A stretch of 64,000 nt of DNA. It comes from Pasteurella canis (GTDB lineage: Bacteria; Pseudomonadota; Gammaproteobacteria; Enterobacterales; Pasteurellaceae). The notes below the pieces were generated by a model. The model was not told the origin of the DNA. It worked only from the letters and a program-made list of their open reading frames with translations, and searched no databases. Location of the stretch: NCBI RefSeq assembly GCF_900454865.1, contig NZ_UGTV01000015.1, forward strand, positions 1,302,001-1,366,000. Reading direction: 5' to 3'. Shown here one piece after another: positions 27,093 to 38,764 of this stretch; position 1 is the first letter of the stretch, and every line of letters begins with the position of its first letter. A program made the position numbers and the translations under genes.

Positions 27093-27686
27093 TTATACAT
27101 TATCGAATAGTTTTCGCACAGGGGCAAAGCTACGTCTATGCTGAGGTAAAGGCCCAAATTCCGCAAGTTTTTCTAAATGCAATTTGGTTGGATAACCTTT
27201 ATGTTGTGCAAACGCATATTGTGGATATTGTTGATCGAGTTCTTTCATCTCCTGATCTCTCGCAACTTTAGCCAAAATTGAAGCAGCACTGATTTCTGCC
27301 ACAAGACTATCACCTTTCACAATGGCTTGTGCTGGTATTTCTAAATTTGGTACACGATTACCATCAACTAAAACCAAGTGTGGTGAAATTTTTAAATTTT
27401 CTACCGCTCTTTGCATCGCTAGCATCGTAGCATGTAAAATATTCAGCTCATCAATTTCCTCAGGCTCTGCACGCCCTAAGCTCCAAGCCAGTGCTTTTTG
27501 TTTAATTTCCTCTGCTAACAATAAGCGTTTTTTTTCAGATAACTTCTTGGAATCTTTTAATCCCTCGATTCGCTTATTAGGATCTAAAATAACAGCAGCT
27601 GTAACTACTGGACCAACAAGAGGACCTCGCCCTACCTCATCAACACCTGCAATTAACTCAACTCCCACAGGGTATTTAAATTCCAT
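27093..27686 (-). CDS. rnhB: ribonuclease HII
   Basis: Removes misincorporated ribonucleotides and RNA in RNA-DNA hybrids. The 197 residues carry the signature [16 protein letters not shown] with the metal-binding Asp16 and Glu17, further catalytic acid in VLVDGN, and the [21 protein letters not shown] block. It starts 9 bases after lpxB, as in many gammaproteobacteria. In E. coli dnaE follows; here an SLC13 transporter follows. Confidence 0.96.
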   Translation of the reverse strand: MEFKYPVGVELIAGVDEVGRGPLVGPVVTAAVILDPNKRIEGLKDSKKLSEKKRLLLAEEIKQKALAWSLGRAEPEEIDELNILHATMLAMQRAVENLKISPHLVLVDGNRVPNLEIPAQAIVKGDSLVAEISAASILAKVARDQEMKELDQQYPQYAFAQHKGYPTKLHLEKLAEFGPLPQHRRSFAPVRKLFDNV

Positions 27687-27695
27687 ACTACTTCC

Positions 27696-28865
27696 TTATT
27701 CTGCTAATAAATCTACTACTGCCTGAGCTGCTTGTTGATCTGCATCACATTGAATCAACTTATGTAAATCAATAAAGCGCTGGATTAGCTGATGACGTTG
27801 TTGCAATGCACTTGCTTCCTGACTTAAATAGATAGAAAGCTTTTCAGCTAATTTCTCAGGAGTGCAATCTTCTTGAATTAATTCAGGTACAAGCATTTCA
27901 TTGGCTAATAAGTTAGGCAGCGAAACATATTCTGTTTTAACTAAACGTCTAGCAAGAAAATAAGTTGTGCTTTTCATCCGATATCCAACAACCATTGGTG
28001 ATTTACATAACATCGCTTCTAGAGCAGCAGTTCCAGAAGCAAGTAACGTTGCCTCTGCTACTATCATAGCTTGACGGGCTTTACCATCTAGCAAAATGAC
28101 ATCCAGTTCTGGCGCCACTTGTGATTTAATCTGTTCAAATTGCTGACGACGTTTAGTGTTTACTAAGGGGATCAAAAACTGTAAATCTGGATACAGCTGT
28201 TTTAATTGCTGAGCAGCTTGTAAGAAAGGGGCTGTTAAGAAATCGACTTCTGAACGACGACTACCGACTAAGATCGCAACATAACGTTGTTTCTCGTCTA
28301 ACTGTAAGAATTCACAAGCTTCATAGCGACTTGGCTTCAATGCAATTGCATCTGCCATAGTATGGCCAATAAAACGACAAGGTACATCAAAATTATCATA
28401 AAATGCTTTCTCAAAAGGTAAAAAAGCCAATACTAAATTAGTCGCTTTCGCTATTTTATAAATACGATTTTGTCTCCACGCCCAAACTGATGGGCTAACA
28501 TAATGAATAGTTTTAATTCCCTGCTGCTTTAATTTTAATTCAACATCAATATTAAAATCGGGTGCATCAATACCAATAAAAATATCAGGTTTCTCGACTA
28601 ACATCGTTTGAATTAACTGGCGACGAATTTTTAATAAACGAGGCAAATGTTTTACAACTTCGGCGAGCCCCATTACTGAAAGCTCTTCCATATCAACTAA
28701 AGTTTCACACCCTTCAGCTAACATATGCTGTCCAGCAATACCAATAAAACGGGCATTAGGATAATGAATTTTTAAACTACGAATGAGTCCCGCGCCAAGA
28801 ATATCACCAGATACTTCACCTGCCACAATTGCAATAGTTGGATTTGATTTTTTTAATGGTTCCAT
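27696..28865 (-). CDS. lpxB: lipid-A-disaccharide synthase
   Basis: A peripheral membrane GT19 glycosyltransferase that joins UDP-2,3-diacylglucosamine and lipid X to give the lipid A disaccharide. The 389 residues show the family N-terminus [18 protein letters not shown], the core [21 protein letters not shown] and the donor-binding [11 protein letters not shown]. It lies after lpxA but is separated from it by a strong hairpin terminator made of two uptake signals, so it probably has its own promoter or relies on read-through. rnhB follows directly. Confidence 0.97.
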   Translation of the reverse strand: MEPLKKSNPTIAIVAGEVSGDILGAGLIRSLKIHYPNARFIGIAGQHMLAEGCETLVDMEELSVMGLAEVVKHLPRLLKIRRQLIQTMLVEKPDIFIGIDAPDFNIDVELKLKQQGIKTIHYVSPSVWAWRQNRIYKIAKATNLVLAFLPFEKAFYDNFDVPCRFIGHTMADAIALKPSRYEACEFLQLDEKQRYVAILVGSRRSEVDFLTAPFLQAAQQLKQLYPDLQFLIPLVNTKRRQQFEQIKSQVAPELDVILLDGKARQAMIVAEATLLASGTAALEAMLCKSPMVVGYRMKSTTYFLARRLVKTEYVSLPNLLANEMLVPELIQEDCTPEKLAEKLSIYLSQEASALQQRHQLIQRFIDLHKLIQCDADQQAAQAVVDLLAE

Positions 28866-28888
28866 ATTCAGATCCTAAATAAAAAATA

Positions 28889-28917
28889 ACCGCACTTTTA
28901 ACCTGAAAAAGTGCGGT
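28889..28917. terminator. terminator from an inverted uptake-signal pair between lpxA and lpxB
   Basis: ACCGCACTTTT (28889-28899) pairs with AAAAGTGCGGT (28907-28917), an 11-bp stem with a short loop. T-rich sequence follows on both strands (TCGATTTTTG on +; TTATTTTTTATTT on -). It lies 25 bases after the lpxA stop in the middle of what is otherwise a continuous gene run. Confidence 0.8.
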
Positions 28918-28941
28918 CGATTTTTGTAAAATTTTAGTGAA

Positions 28942-29730
28942 TTAACGAATAATTCCACGTGTTGAACGTTTGAAAAATTCAACAAAGAAACTAATTGCCG
29001 ATTCTTTCGCCGCTACTTGTTCAATTTCAGGTAACACTTCTTCTAATGTCTTACCACTGCGGTAAATTAATTTATATACATTACGAACAGCATGTAATGT
29101 CGGTTTATCAAATCCCCGACGTTTTAACCCTTCAATATTGACGCCAAATGGTTTTGCATGATTCCCTTGTGCCATCACATAAGGAGGAACATCTTGACTC
29201 ACCATTGAGCCACCACCTAGCATTACATGGGCACCTATAATGACAAATTGATGAATAGCTGACATCCCGCCTACAATAACAAAATCATCCAATTCAACAT
29301 GACCCGCAAGAGTAGCATTATTCGCTAAAATACAACGATTTTTAATCCGACAGTCATGTGCGACATGTACATTTACCATTAATAAATTATCATCGCCAAT
29401 AATAGTGACACCACCACCTTGAATTGTACCACGGTGAATAGTCACGCTCTCACGAATACGGTTACGATTACCGATAATCGTTCTTGTTGGTTCGCCTTGA
29501 TATTTTAAGTCTTGGTTAGTATCGCCAATACTTGCAAATTGAAAAATTTGGTTATCATAACCGATTTTAGTAATGCCTTTAACGACAACATGAGAATGTA
29601 AAACTGTTCCGCGACCAATCTCAACATCTGCACCAACGATACAGAAAGGACCGATAACAACATCTTCACCAATTTTAGCGCCATCTTCAACAATAGCTGT
29701 TGGATGAATTTTTGCTGTTGAATGGATCAT
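28942..29730 (-). CDS. lpxA: UDP-N-acetylglucosamine acyltransferase
   Basis: Cytoplasmic trimeric left-handed beta-helix enzyme that starts lipid A synthesis by acylating UDP-GlcNAc. I place the start at 29730 ([14 protein letters not shown]), giving 262 residues, the same length as E. coli LpxA; AAGGAG is 6 bases upstream. A longer frame from 29769 would overlap fabZ. Hexapeptide repeats run through the first 190 residues and the catalytic base His125 is present (VHVAHDC). The alpha-helical C-terminus follows. fabZ ends 17 bases upstream. Confidence 0.97.
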   Translation of the reverse strand: MIHSTAKIHPTAIVEDGAKIGEDVVIGPFCIVGADVEIGRGTVLHSHVVVKGITKIGYDNQIFQFASIGDTNQDLKYQGEPTRTIIGNRNRIRESVTIHRGTIQGGGVTIIGDDNLLMVNVHVAHDCRIKNRCILANNATLAGHVELDDFVIVGGMSAIHQFVIIGAHVMLGGGSMVSQDVPPYVMAQGNHAKPFGVNIEGLKRRGFDKPTLHAVRNVYKLIYRSGKTLEEVLPEIEQVAAKESAISFFVEFFKRSTRGIIR

Positions 29731-29747
29731 TCTTGACTCCTTATTTA

Positions 29748-30206
29748 TTATGCTGGGCGGCGAGCACACATTAATTCAGCTTCACAGACAACTTGCCCAT
29801 CCACTGTAGCAACACCTGTAAAACGTGTTACTCCACGACGCTCTTTTACAAAGTGAACCTCTAAAATCATTTGATCACCTGGTAAAACTGGGCGTTTAAA
29901 ACGCGCATTATCAATTGCCGCAAAGTAATATAATTCATTTTCTAATTTACGATGCGTAATACAAGCTAGCACCCCTGTCGCTTGTGCCATTGCTTCTAAA
30001 ATAAGTACACCAGGGAAAATCGGCTGTTCAGGGAAATGCCCCGTAAAACAAGGCTCATTTACACTCACATTTTTTACTGCTTTTAACCACTTACCTGCTT
30101 CATAATCTATTACACGATCCACAAGTAAGAACGGATAACGATGTGGCAGTAAGGTCATAATTTCATTTGCTTCAATGGTTTTTACTACAGTATTTTCAGT
30201 TGTCAC
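29748..30206 (-). CDS. fabZ: (3R)-hydroxyacyl-ACP dehydratase
   Basis: Dehydrates beta-hydroxyacyl-ACP in fatty-acid elongation and competes with LpxA for the hydroxyacyl-ACP pool. The 152-residue hot-dog protein has the catalytic histidine in [13 protein letters not shown] and the glutamate in LILEAMAQ. It sits between lpxD and lpxA as in E. coli. A hairpin carrying an uptake signal lies about 80 bases upstream. Confidence 0.97.
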   Translation of the reverse strand: MTTENTVVKTIEANEIMTLLPHRYPFLLVDRVIDYEAGKWLKAVKNVSVNEPCFTGHFPEQPIFPGVLILEAMAQATGVLACITHRKLENELYYFAAIDNARFKRPVLPGDQMILEVHFVKERRGVTRFTGVATVDGQVVCEAELMCARRPA

Positions 30207-30280
30207 AATAGTACCTTTAATTAAAAATAAAATGATAAAAATAGCTGAATTATACGGTATTTAACCGCCCAATACAAAAC

Positions 30281-30302
30281 GAACCGCAAAAAAGTGCGGT
30301 TC
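30281..30302 (-). terminator. hairpin between lpxD and fabZ containing an uptake signal
   Basis: GAACCGC (30281-30287) pairs with GCGGTTC (30296-30302) around an 8-base loop; an exact uptake signal is at 30292-30300. On the minus strand GTTTTGTATT follows the stem, so it could act as a weak terminator or attenuator after lpxD. Confidence 0.55.
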
Positions 30303-30310
30303 GTTTTACG

Positions 30311-31339
30311 TTACTTCTTCTCAAATTGCTTTTCTAAGGCTTTCAGACGTTTATTTATACCATCTATTCCTAAAGTCAATGCAGCTGTTTTGCGCCATTC
30401 TTTATTTGTTTGTAAAGGAATTCCTGAAGAATAAACACCAGGTTCAGTAATAGGCCTCATCACCATTCCCATTCCAGTAATTGTGACTTGATCACAAATT
30501 TCCATATGCCCATTTATTACACTAGCACCACCGATCAAACAATAACGCCCAACAGTCAAACTACCTGCCATAATCACACCACCTGCAACTGCAGTACCCG
30601 TTCCAATATGTACGTTATGTGCAATTTGGCATAAATTATCAATAATTACATTATCTTCAATGACTGTCGCATCAAGAGCACCACGATCAATACAAGTACA
30701 GGCACCAATTTCAACATGGTTGCCAATAATCACTTGACCAACTTGCGGAATCTTAATCCAACGCCCTCGATCATTTGCATAACCAAAACCATCACTACCA
30801 ATGACAGCTCCTGATTGAATTAAACAATGTTGTCCAATTTCAACATCATGGTAAACACTGACATTTGCCCAAAGCTGAGTATGTGCACCAATTTTAGTAT
30901 TTTTACCAATAAAACAGTTTGCACCAATTACTACGTTATCGCCTAGTTCAACGTTCTCTTCAATCACTGCATTTGCGCCAATTGATACGTTGTCTCCTAA
31001 TATCGCAGTCTCAGAGATAACAGCGGTTGGAGCGATATTTGAAGCTGCCTTTGGCGTTTTATCCATATATTGTGCTAAAACAGCATAAGCAACATAAGGA
31101 TCTTTAACAATTAACAAATTACTCTCTTCTGCACAAAATTCAACATCTGCCTCTGAAACGACTAAAACAGCTGCTTTTGACTCAGACAATAATGTACGAA
31201 ATTTCGCGTTGGAAATAAAAGTAAGTTGCTTATCACTCGCTTTATCTAAAGGTGCAATACTTTCAACAACAACATCGGCGTTACCACGAATGGTAGCGCC
31301 GATTTGTTGTGCTAATTCTTGTATAGAATAGACTCGCAT
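30311..31339 (-). CDS. lpxD: UDP-3-O-(3-hydroxyacyl)glucosamine N-acyltransferase
   Basis: Third enzyme of lipid A synthesis, adding the N-linked hydroxyacyl chain. The 342 residues comprise an N-terminal uridine-binding domain (1-100), a long hexapeptide-repeat beta-helix (about 105-300, for example [21 protein letters not shown]) and a short helical C-terminus ([15 protein letters not shown]). The likely catalytic histidine is in [12 protein letters not shown]. Its ATG shares one base with the skp stop codon, so the two are translationally coupled. Confidence 0.97.
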   Translation of the reverse strand: MRVYSIQELAQQIGATIRGNADVVVESIAPLDKASDKQLTFISNAKFRTLLSESKAAVLVVSEADVEFCAEESNLLIVKDPYVAYAVLAQYMDKTPKAASNIAPTAVISETAILGDNVSIGANAVIEENVELGDNVVIGANCFIGKNTKIGAHTQLWANVSVYHDVEIGQHCLIQSGAVIGSDGFGYANDRGRWIKIPQVGQVIIGNHVEIGACTCIDRGALDATVIEDNVIIDNLCQIAHNVHIGTGTAVAGGVIMAGSLTVGRYCLIGGASVINGHMEICDQVTITGMGMVMRPITEPGVYSSGIPLQTNKEWRKTAALTLGIDGINKRLKALEKQFEKK

Positions 31340-31920
31340 TATTTAGCCTGTGTTGCAGGAATCGCTTTTAAAACATCTTCAGTAATATTTTTTGCATCAT
31401 CTGCAAATACTACTGCGCTTTCATTTAACACTAATGTGAATTTTTTCTCTTTAGCAACATTATTTACTGCTGTTTGAATACTATTGACTAATTTTGTAGT
31501 TTCCTCACGCTCACGTTTTGCGTAATCTTCTTGATACTTATTCACTTCTTCATCATGAGCAACAACAAGTTTGTTGATTGCTTCTTGTTCAGCGGTTCCT
31601 AACTTATTGATCTCATCTTCACGTTTTTTAATATCTGCACTACGTAATTTTGGAGCCTCTTTTTGTAAAGCAGCAATTTTTGCTTCTACTTTTTTCTGTG
31701 ATGCAGCAATTTTTTCATCTACTTGCTTTTTATTTTCTGCAAGTTTCTCCACTCTTTCTTTAAACTCAGATTCTAATTTCTCAGCAACCATTTTACGGTC
31801 AGGGTGATTTTGGAATAAATAATCCCCGCTTACAAACGCAATATTCTCACTTGCTAAAGCTAAAGAAGAAGTAAATGCTAAAGCTAAAGAAAGTGCGGTT
31901 ACTTTTAATGTTTTTTTCAT
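31339..31920 (-). CDS. skp: periplasmic chaperone Skp (OmpH)
   Basis: A trimeric 'jellyfish' chaperone that holds unfolded outer-membrane proteins in the periplasm. The 193 residues start with a Sec signal ([20 protein letters not shown], cleavage about 23). A long charged coiled-coil region follows ([20 protein letters not shown] and onward) and a C-terminal beta segment completes the body domain ([15 protein letters not shown]). Just upstream, after the bamA stop, is a sigma-E-type promoter. An uptake signal is embedded in the signal-peptide coding region (31891-31899). Confidence 0.93.
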   Translation of the reverse strand: MKKTLKVTALSLALAFTSSLALASENIAFVSGDYLFQNHPDRKMVAEKLESEFKERVEKLAENKKQVDEKIAASQKKVEAKIAALQKEAPKLRSADIKKREDEINKLGTAEQEAINKLVVAHDEEVNKYQEDYAKREREETTKLVNSIQTAVNNVAKEKKFTLVLNESAVVFADDAKNITEDVLKAIPATQAK

Positions 31921-31993
31921 TGGTTCATTTTCCTATTAAGTAAATAATATTAAATAATATTCTATGCTCTTATTTCAAGGCACAGATATTTAT

Positions 31994-32021
31994 TTAGACT
32001 ACAAATTTTGTCATAAGTTCC
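31994..32021 (-). promoter_or_regulatory. sigma-E (RpoE)-type promoter for skp-lpxD
   Basis: On the minus strand GGAACTT (32021-32015) is followed after exactly 16 bases by TCTAA (31998-31994). This matches the E. coli sigma-E consensus GGAACTT-N16-TCTRA perfectly. It lies ten bases after the bamA stop and 74 bases before the skp start. Sigma-E control of skp is established in E. coli; that this site works here is inference. Confidence 0.8.
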
Positions 32022-32030
32022 AATATGTTA

Positions 32031-34400
32031 TTAGAATGTTCCCCCAATACTAAATTGGAACTGTTCAATTTCATCACCTTGATATTTTTTAATTGGTTTA
32101 GCATAAGAAAAGACTAAAGGACCAATTGGTGACTGCCACTGTAGTGCCACACCTGCAGATGCACGAACACGTGTTGGATCGCTATAGTCTGGTAATTTCA
32201 AATTAGCAAATTTTGCTTTATCTTCTGATTTCCAACGTGTATTCCATACACTTGCGGCGTCAACGAAGAATGATGTTCTTACAGAATTTTGATTTTTATC
32301 AGCAACAAATGGGGTTGGTACAATTAACTCCGCACTTGCAGTTAACATGGCATTACCACCTATAATATCCGAACTTGGTACACAGTAACCTTGACAATTT
32401 TTACCTAAATAAATTGCATTCGGTCCAATTGCACCATAAGCAAACCCACGTAAGCTTCCGATACCGCCTGCACTATAATTTTGATAAAATGGTAGACGTT
32501 TATCACCAAATCCATCCGCAAAAGAAGCACTAATACGGCTAGAAACAACCCAACCATGTTCACGATCAAGTGGGTAAAAACCTTGTGCTTCAGCATTTAG
32601 TTTATAATATTTGTTATCTGATCCTGGAATAGTAATTCGTCCACCTACATTTGCTCTAACCCCCTTAGTTGGGAAATAGCCTCTGTTTAAGCTGTTATAA
32701 TTCCATCCAAAAGAAAGATCAAAATCATGTGCTTTAAATGTCCAATTATCATATTTCATTGCAGATAAATAAAGCTCACGATTATATTCAGGCACAACAT
32801 TTTTTAACTTATTATAAGTATAGCCAACGCCTAAATAATAAGAGTTATTTTCGTTTACAGGAAAACCTAGTGTTAAATTTCCACCATAAGTAGTACGCCC
32901 ATAAGAAGCTGAAGTGCTACTTTTCGAGCTATCGTATTCCTCAAAAAAGACATTACCACCTAAGCTTACGCCATCTTTAGTAAAGTATGGTTCGTTATAG
33001 CCTAAATTAATCGTTGTACCATAATCATTGCGTGAACCACCTAAACTAATTGATGAACCCATTCCCAAGAAATTATCTTGTTTAATACTTGCCTGATAAC
33101 TTAAACCACTTTCGGTACCATAACCAATACCAAAGTTAATGCTACCTGTATTACGCTCTTTCACTTTATAAATTACATCTACTTGATCTGAGCCAGGAAT
33201 AGCTTCGGTTCTTGTTTCAACACTTTCAAAGAAACCTGTACGATCTAAACGTAATTTACCTAACTCAACTAACTCTGAAGAAAGCCAGGCACCTTCTTGC
33301 TGACGCATTTCTTGACGTAGTGTACTATCAGCACTAACGGTATTACCTTCAAAACGAATTTGACGAACAGTATAGGTTTTACCTGCTTCAACGATAAAAT
33401 CTAATGAAATTGTTTTATTTTGTTCATCAAAAGTAGGGTGTACATTGACTTGTGCAGTTGCATAACCTCTTTCACCTAATTTTGCTTTAATACGTTGCTC
33501 AACATCTACGACATCAACTCGGCGAAAAGGACCATTGATTTGGATAGTCTCTAGAACAGGAGTAAGCTCATCAGACATGCCTCCAACATCGCCAATAATA
33601 CGCGCATTTTTTACAGTAAATAAATCACCTTCTTTAACCTTTATTTTGACACGAGCTTCCTTTTTAGATTCATCTAATTGAATATCAGTATCTAAGATTT
33701 GGAACTGTGCATAACCACGATCTAAGTAGTAGCTACGTATTGTTTCAAGATCTTTGTTAAACTGAGTTTGATCAAATTTATTACCAAAAAGTTTCCACCA
33801 AGAATCAGTTTGCAACTCCATTTGATCAACTAATTTACCTGTGCTAAAAACAGTATTGCCTTCAAATGTAATATCTTTAAATAAAGCCACATCATCTTCA
33901 ACAATTTGAATTTTAACTTCAGCACGATTATTTGGTAGAGTATTCACAATCGTATCTACTTTTGCATTGTAACGGCCAACACTATGGTAATGATCAAGAA
34001 TACCTTTACGGAATTCTTCTAATTTTGCACGATTTAAAACATCGCCTACTTTAAAACCATTTGCATCTAAATTTTGCTTTAATGCGTCATCAGGAATAGA
34101 TTTATTACCATCTAAGACTACGTCTGCAATAATTGGTTTTGGCATAACAGTCACAACTAACGTATTACCTTCTCGTGTTGCTCTAACATCATCATATTGA
34201 CCAGTCAAAAATAATTTACGTACGACATTAGCAATATCATTATCTGTTGCACGTTGTCCAACTCGGACAGGGAGAGAGGCTAATACATTCCCTTCCATGC
34301 CTACTTGAACACCGTCTACACGAATATCTTTAACAACAAAGGGCGCAGCAAATACACTGGCTGAACCAAATAGTAAGCTCGCAATTAAAAGTTTTTTCAT
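32031..34400 (-). CDS. bamA: outer-membrane protein assembly factor BamA (Oma87/D15)
   Basis: Core of the BAM complex that folds beta-barrels into the outer membrane, including the autotransporter encoded at 8289. I set the start at 34400 ([18 protein letters not shown] signal, cleavage about 18-19); a longer frame from 34463 would overlap rseP and hide the signal. The mature part has five POTRA domains (about 20-400) and a 16-strand barrel with the L6 motif LRGF in [10 protein letters not shown]; it ends in Phe. Total length 789 residues. It is between rseP and skp as in E. coli. AGGA lies upstream of the ATG at about 11 bases. Confidence 0.97.
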   Translation of the reverse strand: MKKLLIASLLFGSASVFAAPFVVKDIRVDGVQVGMEGNVLASLPVRVGQRATDNDIANVVRKLFLTGQYDDVRATREGNTLVVTVMPKPIIADVVLDGNKSIPDDALKQNLDANGFKVGDVLNRAKLEEFRKGILDHYHSVGRYNAKVDTIVNTLPNNRAEVKIQIVEDDVALFKDITFEGNTVFSTGKLVDQMELQTDSWWKLFGNKFDQTQFNKDLETIRSYYLDRGYAQFQILDTDIQLDESKKEARVKIKVKEGDLFTVKNARIIGDVGGMSDELTPVLETIQINGPFRRVDVVDVEQRIKAKLGERGYATAQVNVHPTFDEQNKTISLDFIVEAGKTYTVRQIRFEGNTVSADSTLRQEMRQQEGAWLSSELVELGKLRLDRTGFFESVETRTEAIPGSDQVDVIYKVKERNTGSINFGIGYGTESGLSYQASIKQDNFLGMGSSISLGGSRNDYGTTINLGYNEPYFTKDGVSLGGNVFFEEYDSSKSSTSASYGRTTYGGNLTLGFPVNENNSYYLGVGYTYNKLKNVVPEYNRELYLSAMKYDNWTFKAHDFDLSFGWNYNSLNRGYFPTKGVRANVGGRITIPGSDNKYYKLNAEAQGFYPLDREHGWVVSSRISASFADGFGDKRLPFYQNYSAGGIGSLRGFAYGAIGPNAIYLGKNCQGYCVPSSDIIGGNAMLTASAELIVPTPFVADKNQNSVRTSFFVDAASVWNTRWKSEDKAKFANLKLPDYSDPTRVRASAGVALQWQSPIGPLVFSYAKPIKKYQGDEIEQFQFSIGGTF

Positions 34401-34431
34401 TGTGAATGTTATCCTGTAAGTAAAAAATGAA

Positions 34432-35760
34432 TTATAAACGTAAAAAATCATTAAATAAGGCAAAGCTCATCAATGCAATTAATAATGCTGCCCCAATTCG
34501 ATAACTTACGTTTTGAATGCGTTCAGAAAGCGGTTTACCACGTACTGCTTCTGCTGCTAAAAAAACTAAATGGCCTCCATCGAGTACAGGCAGAGGAAAT
34601 AAATTCATAATGCCTAAATTAACACTGATAAGTGCCATAAAGCCTAAATAATAAATAAAACCAATTTCAGAGGATATACCCGCACCTTTTGCAATAGAAA
34701 TTGGCCCACCTAAATTATTCAAAGATAAATCACCAGTAAACAATTTACCGATTACTTTAATCGTTAACCATGAAAGCTGGACAGTCTTCTCTACCGCTTT
34801 TTGTAAGGCTTCCAGAATATCATATTTTAGCTCTGTTCGATACTTATCAGAGATTGGATCAGCGGTAGGTGCAATACCAACATACCAATTCCCTTTTTTA
34901 TTTAGCTCTGGTGTAAGTAGTGTTGAAAAAAACTGTCCTTCACGCTCAACCTTTACTGTAAAGGGTTTGCCAGCTTGTACCAACTGAAGAAAATCTTGCC
35001 AACTAATGAGGTTTGAGTTTTCATAAATTTTATCGCCGACTTTCAAACCCGCTTTATATGCAGGGGAATCAGTTTGGACCTTAGACAAAGTCATTTCGAC
35101 TTTAGTTCGAACTGGTTGTAAACCTAATGCTGTTATTGCACTTTCTTTTTCTGGATCAAAACGCCAACCTGATGTATTAAGTATTTTTTGATATTCAATA
35201 TCAGAACTGAAAGGCGAGACAGTGAGGACAATTTGTTGGTTACCTAATTTAGTGGCTAACAACATATTAATTGTTTCCCAATCAGTAGCACGACTACCAT
35301 CAATCGCCCTAATCTCAAACTGTGGCTCAATCTGTGCTTGAGCAGCAATAGAATTTGGAGTGATTTCTGCGATTACGGGTCTTACACTAGGAATCCCAAC
35401 GGTATAAATAGTAAAATAAGCTAAAATTGCAAATAAAAAGTTAGCAATAGGGCCAGCTGCAATCACAAATGCGCGTTGGGCTACAGTTTTTTGGTCGAAT
35501 GCCTGTGATTTTAATTCCATAGGAACATTTTCATTACGACCGTCTAACATTTTGACATAACCGCCCAAAGGGATAACAGACAAAGCAAACTCCGTCCCAT
35601 ACTTATCTTTACGTGACCATAACACTTTTCCAAATCCGATAGAAAAACGGTGTACTTTTACACCACATTTTCTAGCAGCCCAAAAATGACCATATTCATG
35701 TACTGCTACTAAGACACCAATAACAATAATAAAGGAAACAAATGACCACAAAAACGACAT
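34432..35760 (-). CDS. rseP: RIP metalloprotease RseP
   Basis: A site-2 intramembrane protease that cuts RseA and releases sigma-E under envelope stress. It has 442 residues, the zinc motif HEYGH (His21, Glu22, His25) in the first transmembrane helix, the third ligand region [14 protein letters not shown] in the C-terminal part, and two PDZ domains in the periplasmic loop (about 115-310, with [15 protein letters not shown]). Its neighbours bamA and skp are sigma-E targets in E. coli, and a matching promoter is seen before skp. Confidence 0.96.
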   Translation of the reverse strand: MSFLWSFVSFIIVIGVLVAVHEYGHFWAARKCGVKVHRFSIGFGKVLWSRKDKYGTEFALSVIPLGGYVKMLDGRNENVPMELKSQAFDQKTVAQRAFVIAAGPIANFLFAILAYFTIYTVGIPSVRPVIAEITPNSIAAQAQIEPQFEIRAIDGSRATDWETINMLLATKLGNQQIVLTVSPFSSDIEYQKILNTSGWRFDPEKESAITALGLQPVRTKVEMTLSKVQTDSPAYKAGLKVGDKIYENSNLISWQDFLQLVQAGKPFTVKVEREGQFFSTLLTPELNKKGNWYVGIAPTADPISDKYRTELKYDILEALQKAVEKTVQLSWLTIKVIGKLFTGDLSLNNLGGPISIAKGAGISSEIGFIYYLGFMALISVNLGIMNLFPLPVLDGGHLVFLAAEAVRGKPLSERIQNVSYRIGAALLIALMSFALFNDFLRL

Positions 35761-35783
35761 AATTCTTTATTCCTAACTAAATG

Positions 35784-36650
35784 CTAAATAACAAAAAAAT
35801 AAAAATAAGCAAAGAACGGAACAGCAGCAGTTAAGCTATCGATACGATCTAAAATTCCACCATGTCCTGGAATTAGTTGACTACTATCCTTAATACCACT
35901 TTCACGCTTAAACATACTTTCTGTGAGGTCACCCAAAATAGATACTGCAACTGTTGCAACAGAAAGTAGAATAAAAGCAGGTGTCGATACGTTTGATAAT
36001 AAATTTTGTTGAGTAAATTGAATGAAAACTGTTGCCAATAAACCCGCCGTTAATAATCCACCAAAGACACCTTCCCAACTTTTACCTGGTGATACTTTAG
36101 GTGCTAATTTATTCTTACCAAATTGACGTCCCGCAAAATAAGCACCTGAATCAGCGCTCCACACTAAAATGAAGACATACAATAAAAGAACTAAGCCATG
36201 ATATTGATCGGTAACATAATGATCTAAACGTAAACGTAATACGCCGACTAAGAAAGGGACAAGAGTAAAAAAAGCAAATATAACTTGCAGTAATTTATTT
36301 TTTCCCCAACTGACTGCCGATTTAGGATAAGTAACAACTAAACTCAATGCAATTCCCCACCATATCACAGAAGAAAAAAGCATGAGTGAGATATAACCCT
36401 CAAAAACACGTCCTGCATTCAGATAATGACTTTCACCATAAATCCATAAAAATAAAAATGCAGCTGCAACCCCCGTCATACCTAAACGCCAGAAAGGTAG
36501 TTTAAAGTGTAAAAATTGGCTCCATTCCCAAACTCCAAGAACGACAACCGTACCAACAGCAAGTGCTAAATAGAAAGGAGAAAAGAAAAACAATGCAACA
36601 AATACAATTGCAATCAAAATAATTGCAGACAAGACACGTTCTTTAAGCAA
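35784..36650 (-). CDS. cdsA: phosphatidate cytidylyltransferase
   Basis: Makes CDP-diacylglycerol, the common precursor of membrane phospholipids. The 288 residues contain about eight hydrophobic helices and the signature KRESGIKDSSQLIPGHGGILDRIDS, with SPGKSWEGVFGG before it. It is the housekeeping copy, between uppS (15 bases) and rseP (23 bases). A second, YnbB-like copy is at 22953-23882. Confidence 0.96.
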   Translation of the reverse strand: MLKERVLSAIILIAIVFVALFFFSPFYLALAVGTVVVLGVWEWSQFLHFKLPFWRLGMTGVAAAFLFLWIYGESHYLNAGRVFEGYISLMLFSSVIWWGIALSLVVTYPKSAVSWGKNKLLQVIFAFFTLVPFLVGVLRLRLDHYVTDQYHGLVLLLYVFILVWSADSGAYFAGRQFGKNKLAPKVSPGKSWEGVFGGLLTAGLLATVFIQFTQQNLLSNVSTPAFILLSVATVAVSILGDLTESMFKRESGIKDSSQLIPGHGGILDRIDSLTAAVPFFAYFYFFVI

Positions 36651-36665
36651 AATGTAATCCTCTTA

Positions 36666-37385
36666 TTATTCTAAGCCACCAAAACGGCGATGGCGTTGTT
36701 GATAAGCAATAATCGCTTTATTAAATTCCTTTTCGTTAAAATCTGGCCAAAGCACATCTGAAAAATAAAGCTCAGCATAAGCAATTTGCCATAATAAAAA
36801 ATTACTAATTCGTTGTTCTCCACTTGTTCTAATCAGCAAATCTACTTGTGGCTGCTCTTTAGTAACTAAACAACGTTGTAATAACTCTGCATTAATCTCT
36901 GAAACTTCAATTTTATTATCTTTAACTTGTTGTGCTAAATTTTGTGTTGCTTGTACAATATCCCAACAACCACCATAATTTGCTGCAATATTTAATGTTA
37001 AAGCAGAATTATTTTCTGTTAATTTTTCCGCTCGTGCGATCTTATTTTGTAAGTTAGCACTAAATCCTGCGACATCACCAAGAATATTCAACTTAATGTT
37101 ATTATTATGCAATTTTTTTACTTCTAGATCCAAAGCCTGCATAAATAAAGTCATTAAAGCACTGACCTCTTGTTCTGGGCGTGTCCAGTTTTCACGACTA
37201 AATGCATAGAGAGTAAGGACTTTTATTCCTATCTTACCTGCATAAGATACAGCTTCACGCACGGCTTTTATTCCATTTTTATGACCAAAAATACGCATTT
37301 TGCCTTTTTGTTTAGCCCAACGCCCATTTCCATCCATAATAATTGCAACATGTTGTGGAATATTGTTTGGATCAAGTTCTATCAT
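36666..37385 (-). CDS. uppS: undecaprenyl diphosphate synthase
   Basis: A cis-prenyltransferase that builds the C55 lipid carrier for peptidoglycan and polysaccharides. The 239 residues carry the catalytic Asp18 in [26 protein letters not shown] and the C-terminal [15 protein letters not shown] and the ELYF..VLWPDF block. It lies 57 bases after dxr and 15 bases before cdsA. Confidence 0.97.
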   Translation of the reverse strand: MIELDPNNIPQHVAIIMDGNGRWAKQKGKMRIFGHKNGIKAVREAVSYAGKIGIKVLTLYAFSRENWTRPEQEVSALMTLFMQALDLEVKKLHNNNIKLNILGDVAGFSANLQNKIARAEKLTENNSALTLNIAANYGGCWDIVQATQNLAQQVKDNKIEVSEINAELLQRCLVTKEQPQVDLLIRTSGEQRISNFLLWQIAYAELYFSDVLWPDFNEKEFNKAIIAYQQRHRRFGGLE

Positions 37386-37442
37386 ATATTTTAAAATCTC
37401 TGACCGCGCTTTGCCGCCACTATACCATAAGGGATAGTGATG

Positions 37443-38642
37443 TTAAAAACTTAAAATTATTGTTTTTGCTAATTCTCGCGCTTTTTGATCAACATCTAAT
37501 ACATCTTCAACACATGTAATTTTTTGTGGTACTATATTATCCACAACCTGCTGATTTACCTGTGCAATTTCGTTAAATTTTATCTGATAATTTAAAAAAC
37601 TTTCTACTGCAATTTCATTTGCAGCATTCATTGCTGTAGTGGCATATTGACCTGCAGCGAATGCATCTATCGCTAATTTTAAGCATGGATAACGCTGATA
37701 ATCTGGCTGAATGAAAGTCAGACCATTTAACTGGTAAAAATCTAACGGTTCAACACCAGCAAAAATCCGATTTGGATACGCCATCGTTTCAGCAATAGGC
37801 GTTCTCATGTCTGGATTCCCCATTTGTGCGATTACACTGCCATCGATATAGCGCACCATTGAGTGAATAATAGACTGAGGATGGATAATTACTTCCATTT
37901 CATCAGCCTTAGCATTAAATAACCAACGTGCCTCAATATATTCCAGTCCTTTATTCATCATCGTTGCAGAGTCTACTGAAATTTTTCTCCCCATAGACCA
38001 ATTTGGATGAGCCACAGCTTGTTCTGGCGTAATATGTGCAAACTCACTTAATTCTGTATAGCGGAAAGGACCGCCTGACCCTGTTAGTACAATTTTACTA
38101 ATACCTAATTCAAGAAGAGAACAATAGCCAATTTGCTGCTGGGCTTCTGGTGGTAGAGATTGAAAAATTGCATTATGTTCACTATCAACTGGCAACAATT
38201 TTGCATTACTACGGCGAACTTCATCAATAAATAATTGACCACAAGTCACTAAAGCTTCTTTATTAGCCAATAAAACACGCTTACCTGCTTTTATAGCAGA
38301 TAAAGTTGGCAATAGACCTGCTGCACCAACAATTGCCGCCATAACCATATCGACCTCAGGATGAGCAGATAGTTCACAAATAGCAACTTGACCTGAGATT
38401 ACTTTTGTTGAGCTTTGGTGAGCCTGTAATTTTTCAGCTAACTGTTTGGCGGCATTATTGTCATCTAGTGCCGCAAAATACGGTTGAAACTTCAAACATT
38501 GTTGGAACATCAACTCTACATTACGTCCACCAACTAATGCAAAAGCATGATATTTTTCAGGATTATGTTCAATCACGGATAAAGTACTAGTTCCAATCGA
38601 TCCTGTTGAGCCTAATACAACGATATTTTGTTTATTTTGCAT
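37443..38642 (-). CDS. dxr: 1-deoxy-D-xylulose 5-phosphate reductoisomerase
   Basis: Second enzyme of the non-mevalonate pathway, NADPH-dependent and the target of fosmidomycin. I start it at the ATG 38640-38642 ([17 protein letters not shown]), 399 residues. The frame could begin three codons earlier at a TTG, which is less likely. NADPH-binding [11 protein letters not shown], metal-binding [12 protein letters not shown] and the flexible-loop region [23 protein letters not shown]-type sequence are present. An uptake signal sits ten bases before the ATG, in the place where the ribosome-binding site would be; only a weak GGA is seen. Confidence 0.95.
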   Translation of the reverse strand: MQNKQNIVVLGSTGSIGTSTLSVIEHNPEKYHAFALVGGRNVELMFQQCLKFQPYFAALDDNNAAKQLAEKLQAHQSSTKVISGQVAICELSAHPEVDMVMAAIVGAAGLLPTLSAIKAGKRVLLANKEALVTCGQLFIDEVRRSNAKLLPVDSEHNAIFQSLPPEAQQQIGYCSLLELGISKIVLTGSGGPFRYTELSEFAHITPEQAVAHPNWSMGRKISVDSATMMNKGLEYIEARWLFNAKADEMEVIIHPQSIIHSMVRYIDGSVIAQMGNPDMRTPIAETMAYPNRIFAGVEPLDFYQLNGLTFIQPDYQRYPCLKLAIDAFAAGQYATTAMNAANEIAVESFLNYQIKFNEIAQVNQQVVDNIVPQKITCVEDVLDVDQKARELAKTIILSF

Positions 38643-38713
38643 AAAATCCAAACCGCACTTTGAGTGTTAAACTAATTTTAATCAGAACTCTCTATTTTCT
38701 TTTTCAAAATAAT

Positions 38714-38742
38714 AAAAGACGCAGTGAACCACTGCGCCTTTT
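38714..38742 (-). terminator. terminator of frr
   Basis: CGCAGTG (38720-38726) pairs with CACTGCG (38730-38736), extended outward by A-run/T-run after one mismatch. On the minus strand CTTTTATTATTTT follows. It lies between frr and dxr. Confidence 0.8.
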
Positions 38743-38764
38743 ATTTTAATCTATAATAAACAGT

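Noticed and set aside
38643-38651. TTG start for dxr
   Set aside because: The ATG three codons later fits the family N-terminus; nothing supports the TTG.
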